From assembly GCA_031267485.1 (NCBI GenBank), contig JAIRYY010000090.1:1-5349 (forward strand): 5,349 nt of DNA, in the 5' to 3' direction. Of this stretch, positions 4,674-5,349 are shown piece by piece. Every line of letters begins with the position of its first letter. Within the stretch, counting starts at the first letter, position 1. This stretch comes from Tannerella sp. Its GTDB lineage: Bacteria > Bacteroidota > Bacteroidia > Bacteroidales > Tannerellaceae. The notes under the pieces are model-generated. The model had not been told where the DNA came from. It did no database searches and saw only the letters and a program-made list of their open reading frames with translations. Position numbers and translations under genes: made by a program.

Positions 4674-5349
4674 ATGAAACAGATTTTGAAAATTTCGAGA
4701 TTTCTGCTTGCGTGCATGGCCGGCTGTACCCTGATATGCGGAATCGCCTTTTCCTGCAGACAGTCGGACAGCGGGTTCGTCGCAACCAGGCTACAGTGTG
4801 AATACCAGACGGAACCGATTGGTATGGATGTGCATGCGCCACGTTTCGGGTGGCGGCTGACCGACGCCGGACATGTCAGGGGACAGTCTCAAACGGCTTA
4901 CAACATTCTGGTGGCAAGCAGCCTCAAAAAGCTGACGGAAACCGGCGCCGATGTCTGGAACAGCGGAAAAGTCAACTCCCCGCAATCGGTTTTGATACCT
5001 TTCGGAGGAGAAAAACTGCGTTCAAGCAGCGCTTATTTCTGGAAAGTCCGGGTGTATGACAGAGACGGCAAACCCTCGGCATGGAGCGAACCGGCGCGAT
5101 TTGTGACCGGCATTCTCGACCCCGCCGGGTGGAACGCCGCGGCATGGATTAAACATCCGTCGGCAGAACGCACACGGCATGTCTGGTTTCGCAAAAACAT
5201 CCGTCTTGACAGTAAGCCGCAGGCGGTTTTCGCGCATGTGGCCTCGCTTGGGCATCATGAAATTTACATCAACGGCGAAAAAGCCGACGACCGAGTGCTC
5301 GCACCCGCGTTGACCGACTTTCAAAAACGGCTTTTCTACGTCACGTACG
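4674..5349 (+). CDS. GH78-type alpha-L-rhamnosidase, N-terminal part (3' end outside window)
   Basis: The frame opens with ATG at 4674 and stays open for 225 codons to the right edge. Residues 1-28 are a basic start (MKQILKISR) plus a hydrophobic stretch ending in AFSC, a plausible lipobox with C28 as the lipidated cysteine, so a membrane-anchored lipoprotein is likely. Residues of about 38-146 match the N-terminal Fn3/Ig-like domain of bacterial GH78 enzymes: LQCEYQTEPIGMD, APRFGWRL (55-62), RGQSQTAYNILVASS (69-83), DVWNSGKV, YFWKVRVYDRDG and WSEPARFVTG. From about 165 the rhamnosidase N-terminal beta-sandwich domain begins, with WFRKNIRL, SLGHHEIYINGEK (191-203) and VLAPALTDFQKR. The catalytic barrel lies beyond the window. 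GH78 enzymes hydrolyse alpha-L-rhamnosides by inversion. The start lies 113 bp after the GH106 stop on the same strand, with no clear terminator between, so co-transcription is likely. Confidence 0.88.
   Translation, partial: MKQILKISRFLLACMAGCTLICGIAFSCRQSDSGFVATRLQCEYQTEPIGMDVHAPRFGWRLTDAGHVRGQSQTAYNILVASSLKKLTETGADVWNSGKVNSPQSVLIPFGGEKLRSSSAYFWKVRVYDRDGKPSAWSEPARFVTGILDPAGWNAAAWIKHPSAERTRHVWFRKNIRLDSKPQAVFAHVASLGHHEIYINGEKADDRVLAPALTDFQKRLFYVTY

Overview
The window looks like a polysaccharide-utilisation region of a moderately GC-rich member of the Bacteroidetes, most likely Bacteroidales. This rests on three things seen here: family GH106 and GH78 alpha-L-rhamnosidase-type enzymes clustered on one strand, a gene for an HU-like DNA-binding protein with a C-terminal DUF4469-type domain (an architecture known mainly from Bacteroidales), and A-rich leaders without clear Shine-Dalgarno sequences plus one TAnnTTTG-type promoter box. 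The exact genus cannot be told from the sequence.

Layout, all genes on the plus strand. Bases 1-530 hold the last 175 codons of a GH106-like glycoside hydrolase, cut by the window edge. After a 25-bp gap comes a complete HU/DUF4469 gene (556-1287). Bases 1288-2124 are an 837-bp non-coding stretch densely packed with repeats: a four-unit 23-bp tandem array starting at the base after the HU stop codon, a possible MITE-like unit with perfect 12-bp inverted ends, two REP-like segments related to the dispersed CGTCATTGCGAG type, two copies of a unit bounded by GGCGCTATAACG-like inverted ends, and two long perfect hairpins. The only reasonable promoter candidate (about 1941-1978) lies near the end of this stretch. 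A complete secreted GH106 enzyme of 811 residues follows (2125-4560). After a 113-bp gap comes the N-terminal 225 residues of a GH78-type alpha-L-rhamnosidase with a lipoprotein-like signal (4674 to the window end).

Functionally, two GH106 paralogues and a GH78 enzyme suggest concerted removal of L-rhamnose from a rhamnose-rich glycan such as pectic rhamnogalacturonan or decorated plant glycosides. No SusC/SusD pair or regulator is visible, so the assignment to a polysaccharide-utilisation locus is inference. The HU/DUF4469 gene has no obvious role in glycan breakdown and sits with the repeat cluster between the two GH106 genes, so that segment may be an inserted or recombination-prone patch. 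I see no CRISPR array, tRNA, rRNA, transposase or clearly new system. The least ordinary part is the repeat-packed segment.
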